NCBI GenBank assembly: GCA_965197555.1
Contig: OZ240213.1
Location: 1,488,001 to 1,552,000 of the forward strand
Source: G965197555 sp965197555
GTDB taxonomy: Bacteria; Chloroflexota; Dehalococcoidia; Lucifugimonadales; UBA3495
Direction of reading: 5' to 3'
DNA length: 64,000 bases
In this document: positions 62,172-64,000 of the stretch, piece after piece
How the letters are laid out: every line of letters starts with the position of its first letter
Position numbering within the stretch: the stretch's first letter is position 1
Notes under the pieces: generated by a model
The model's database searches: none
What the model saw: only the letters and a program-made list of their open reading frames with translations
Told to the model about the DNA's origin: nothing
Made by a program: the position numbers and the translations under genes

Positions 62172-63422
62172 GTGGCTGTTTACACTGTCAGCCAGGTAAC
62201 CACCTACCTCCGGGACTCTCTGGAGAATGACCCGCTGCTCGCCGACCTCTGGGTGGTGGGAGAGGTGTCCAACCTACGCGTCTCATCGTCCGGACACTCG
62301 TACTTCACCGTCAAAGATGACCAGAGCATCCTGAACTGCGTCATGTTCAAGGGTCAACGTGGCGGCGATCTCCTGGCCAATGGTACAGCCGTATCCGCCC
62401 ACGGCCGGATCACTTTCTACTCACCAAGAGGCTCCACCGATTTCATGGTGGATGTAGCCATGCCTGAGGGATTGGGTGAGCTGGCGTTGGAGCTGGAGCG
62501 GCTGCGCCTCCGCCTGGAAGCAGAAGGCCTGTTCGAAGTTAGCCGAAAGCGGCCATTGCCCCTGTTCCCTCAGGTGGTTGGGGTGGTCACCTCTCCTGCG
62601 GGAGCCGTCTTTCACGATATCCAAAACGTCGTCCAGCGTCGATTCCCTCTCACCGAGCTGGTCTTAGCTCCAACTCCGGTACAGGGCTCGGACGGGGCCG
62701 CTGGCATAGTTTCGGCCATAGAGCGGCTGCAAAGGGAAACTCGGGCCGACGTAATAATTGTTGCTCGCGGCGGAGGTTCTCTAGAAGAGCTGTGGCCCTT
62801 TAACGAGGAGATAGTAGCCAGGGCAATCTACGCATCCAGGGTTCCGGTGGTCAGCGGTGTAGGGCATGAGACGGACTTCACTATCGCCGACTACGTTGCC
62901 GACGTGCGGGCCCCTACTCCTTCCGCTGCCGCGGAGCTTGTGGTGCCCGACCATTTGGTATTGCGCAGGCGTACAACGGAATTGGCCGACCAATACTGGC
63001 GCGCCTTCGCAGGTCAACTTGAGAGCCGCAGGGACTCAGTGAGAGAACTGATGCGCCGCATGGAAACGGGCCTACCTGACGGTGATAGTTGGCGCAGACG
63101 GTTAGATGATTTGGCCCAGAACATTAATAAAGGCTTGACCGCGCGGCTGACCTTGACTAGGTCGCGCATCGATGGGCTGGACCGGCAGTTGCGGGCATTG
63201 GACCCGGTCGCAACCCTGGGTCGAGGCTTCTCAATGGTCCAGCATGGCGACACCCACCAGGTAGTAAAGAGCACGGCCCAAGTAACGGATGGTGTCCCGT
63301 TGGAGGTCACCGTCACCGATGGAGTCTTCGAGGCAACGGCCGGCACTAGGGCCAAGCCGCTTGTCGGTAAGAAAAAGCGTAAAGCCTCTTCGCCGTCGTA
63401 CGCCATGGAGCGGTTGCTTTGA
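62172..63422 (+). CDS. xseA: Exodeoxyribonuclease VII large subunit
   Basis: The 416-residue protein has an N-terminal OB fold (LWVVGEVSNLRVSSSGHSYF, LNCVMFKG), the catalytic domain with VGVVTSPAGAVFHDI, the IIVARGGGSLEELWPFNE motif and GVGHETDFTIADYVAD. A C-terminal coiled coil with LARGFSMV-type segment (TLGRGFSMVQHGD) closes it. With XseB it degrades single-stranded DNA. GTG 62172 is the start. xseB follows 72 nt later. Confidence 0.96.
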   Translation: MAVYTVSQVTTYLRDSLENDPLLADLWVVGEVSNLRVSSSGHSYFTVKDDQSILNCVMFKGQRGGDLLANGTAVSAHGRITFYSPRGSTDFMVDVAMPEGLGELALELERLRLRLEAEGLFEVSRKRPLPLFPQVVGVVTSPAGAVFHDIQNVVQRRFPLTELVLAPTPVQGSDGAAGIVSAIERLQRETRADVIIVARGGGSLEELWPFNEEIVARAIYASRVPVVSGVGHETDFTIADYVADVRAPTPSAAAELVVPDHLVLRRRTTELADQYWRAFAGQLESRRDSVRELMRRMETGLPDGDSWRRRLDDLAQNINKGLTARLTLTRSRIDGLDRQLRALDPVATLGRGFSMVQHGDTHQVVKSTAQVTDGVPLEVTVTDGVFEATAGTRAKPLVGKKKRKASSPSYAMERLL

Positions 63423-63494
63423 AATTTATCTACCGGTGCTGGGCTAGCTGGGTCCGGTACAAATAGTCACCTACCATCGACCGGAGTACAGAAA

Positions 63495-63776
63495 GTGACT
63501 GAACCCCAGGGATCGGAGCCCATCGAACAAATCGAAGCCTTCTCCCTAGAAGCCCTCTCCTTCGAGGAGGCGTACCGCATGCTGGAAGAGATGGCTCAGG
63601 CGTTGGAGGACGGAGGCCTAACCCTGGCGGAGGTAACCAACCGCTATGAGGAAGGCATGAGCCTCGTGCGCAGGTGTAACCATCTGCTGGATCAGGCGGA
63701 ACTCAAGATCACCAAGCTCAGAGACTTACACTCCTCGGACGCTTTGGAACAGGAATTGGACGAAATCGGACCCTAA
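63495..63776 (+). CDS. xseB: Exodeoxyribonuclease VII small subunit
   Basis: The 93-residue protein has the XseB pattern SFEEAYRMLEEMAQALEDGG, LTLAEVTNRYEEGMSLVRRC and a final coiled-coil LDQAELKITKL. It forms the filament-like stalk of exonuclease VII with XseA. The GTG start at 63495 gives an N-terminal extension of about 20 residues before the conserved core. Confidence 0.93.
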   Translation: MTEPQGSEPIEQIEAFSLEALSFEEAYRMLEEMAQALEDGGLTLAEVTNRYEEGMSLVRRCNHLLDQAELKITKLRDLHSSDALEQELDEIGP

Positions 63777-63806
63777 TCCACTGCGCTAATGTCCAGGGAA
63801 AGACCA

Positions 63807-64000
63807 ATGCTCCGGCTGGACCTGCACATCCACACCCGGTTCTCCAAGGACTCCGAAGCCCCAGTCGCTTCCGTGATTGAGCACTGCCAATCGGGTAACT
63901 TGGACGTAGTCGCTATTACCGACCACGACAATATCCGGGGAGCGATGGAGGTCCGAAAGGCGGCGCCGTTTCAGGTCATCATCGGGGAAGAGATCAAGTC
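63807..64000 (+). CDS. PHP-domain metal-dependent phosphoesterase (C-terminus outside window)
   Basis: The open frame from ATG 63807 encodes MLRLDLHIHTRFSKDSEAP, then a VVAITDHDNIRGAMEV segment and IIGEEIKS at the window edge. HIHTxxSxD and TDHD are PHP motif I and II metal ligands, and the Glu of GEE is motif III. PHP proteins hydrolyse phosphoesters such as histidinol-phosphate or nucleotides. AGGGAAAG sits before ATG 63807; an in-frame ATG six codons earlier (63789) is also possible. The type of PHP enzyme cannot be told. Confidence 0.9.
   Translation, partial: MLRLDLHIHTRFSKDSEAPVASVIEHCQSGNLDVVAITDHDNIRGAMEVRKAAPFQVIIGEEIK

Overview
The window is 64 kb of ordinary, gene-dense bacterial chromosome (moderately high GC by eye) with about 57 protein genes, no rRNA, no recognisable tRNA, no CRISPR array and no transposase. 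The gene set points to a free-living member of the Chloroflexota, probably Dehalococcoidia or the SAR202 group. The evidence is a bifunctional phosphoglucose/phosphomannose isomerase, a 2-oxoacid:ferredoxin oxidoreductase with fused gamma-alpha subunit, HflK/HflC with FtsH, an EF-P with a K-M-Q-Q-R-A tip loop, a Cys-type CcmE, and many single catabolic genes (SDR dehydrogenases, amidohydrolase, amidase, FAH hydrolase, HpcH/HpaI aldolase, Gfo/Idh oxidoreductases). The taxonomic placement is an inference from remembered family distributions, not a computed tree.

Layout. 1-3.4 kb: a cut-off NHL-repeat protein, a TRZ/ATZ-type amidohydrolase and an SDR. 11.5-3.6 kb (minus strand) is one long run: sucC-sucD-alpha/beta hydrolase-gatB-secG-SAM hydrolase-E1alpha-E1beta. 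It joins the TCA succinyl-CoA step, the tRNA amidotransferase B subunit, Sec export and a 2-oxoacid dehydrogenase E1. 12.5-19 kb (minus): hflK-hflC, ftsH and a three-gene DsrE-like cluster, i.e. membrane proteolysis plus a sulfur-relay-like module. 19.7-22.7 kb: two different type I glutamine synthetases in tandem. 22.9-23.5 kb: a DUF433/DUF5615 toxin-antitoxin-like pair. 23.6-36.5 kb (mostly minus): oxidoreductase, a lipoprotein zincin, pth, ligA, an MFS carrier, pgi/pmi, TPR proteins (one broken), a polyprenol-phosphate-type glycosyltransferase, yvcK and a second Gfo/Idh enzyme. 36.7-48.9 kb: aminotransferase, an amidase with a GatC-like small partner, an M28 lipoprotein peptidase, a FIST protein followed by an ABC-type binding protein in the same frame, SDRs, FAH hydrolase, zinc ADH and a divergent endonuclease-III-like glycosylase.

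49.3-52.3 kb is a ccmABCDE operon for cytochrome c maturation, ending at a strong bidirectional terminator shared with korAB (52.5-55.1 kb, minus). From 55.4 kb to the end lies a plus-strand housekeeping run: dprA-topA-xerC-aroQ-M24 peptidase-efp-xseA-xseB-PHP protein.

The most unusual points are these. CcmE carries Cys-x3-Phe at the haem-attachment position. The FIST gene and binding-protein gene are separated by one stop codon lying in an exact 14-bp tandem duplication, and two further 14-bp duplications sit in the DsrE cluster. The HflC SPFH domain carries a large acidic insertion. The DsrE trio has only one member with the usual Cys motif. An amidase is paired with a very short GatC-like protein in the AtzE/AtzG manner. 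A dispersed palindromic repeat occurs at 0.7 kb and 39.9 kb.
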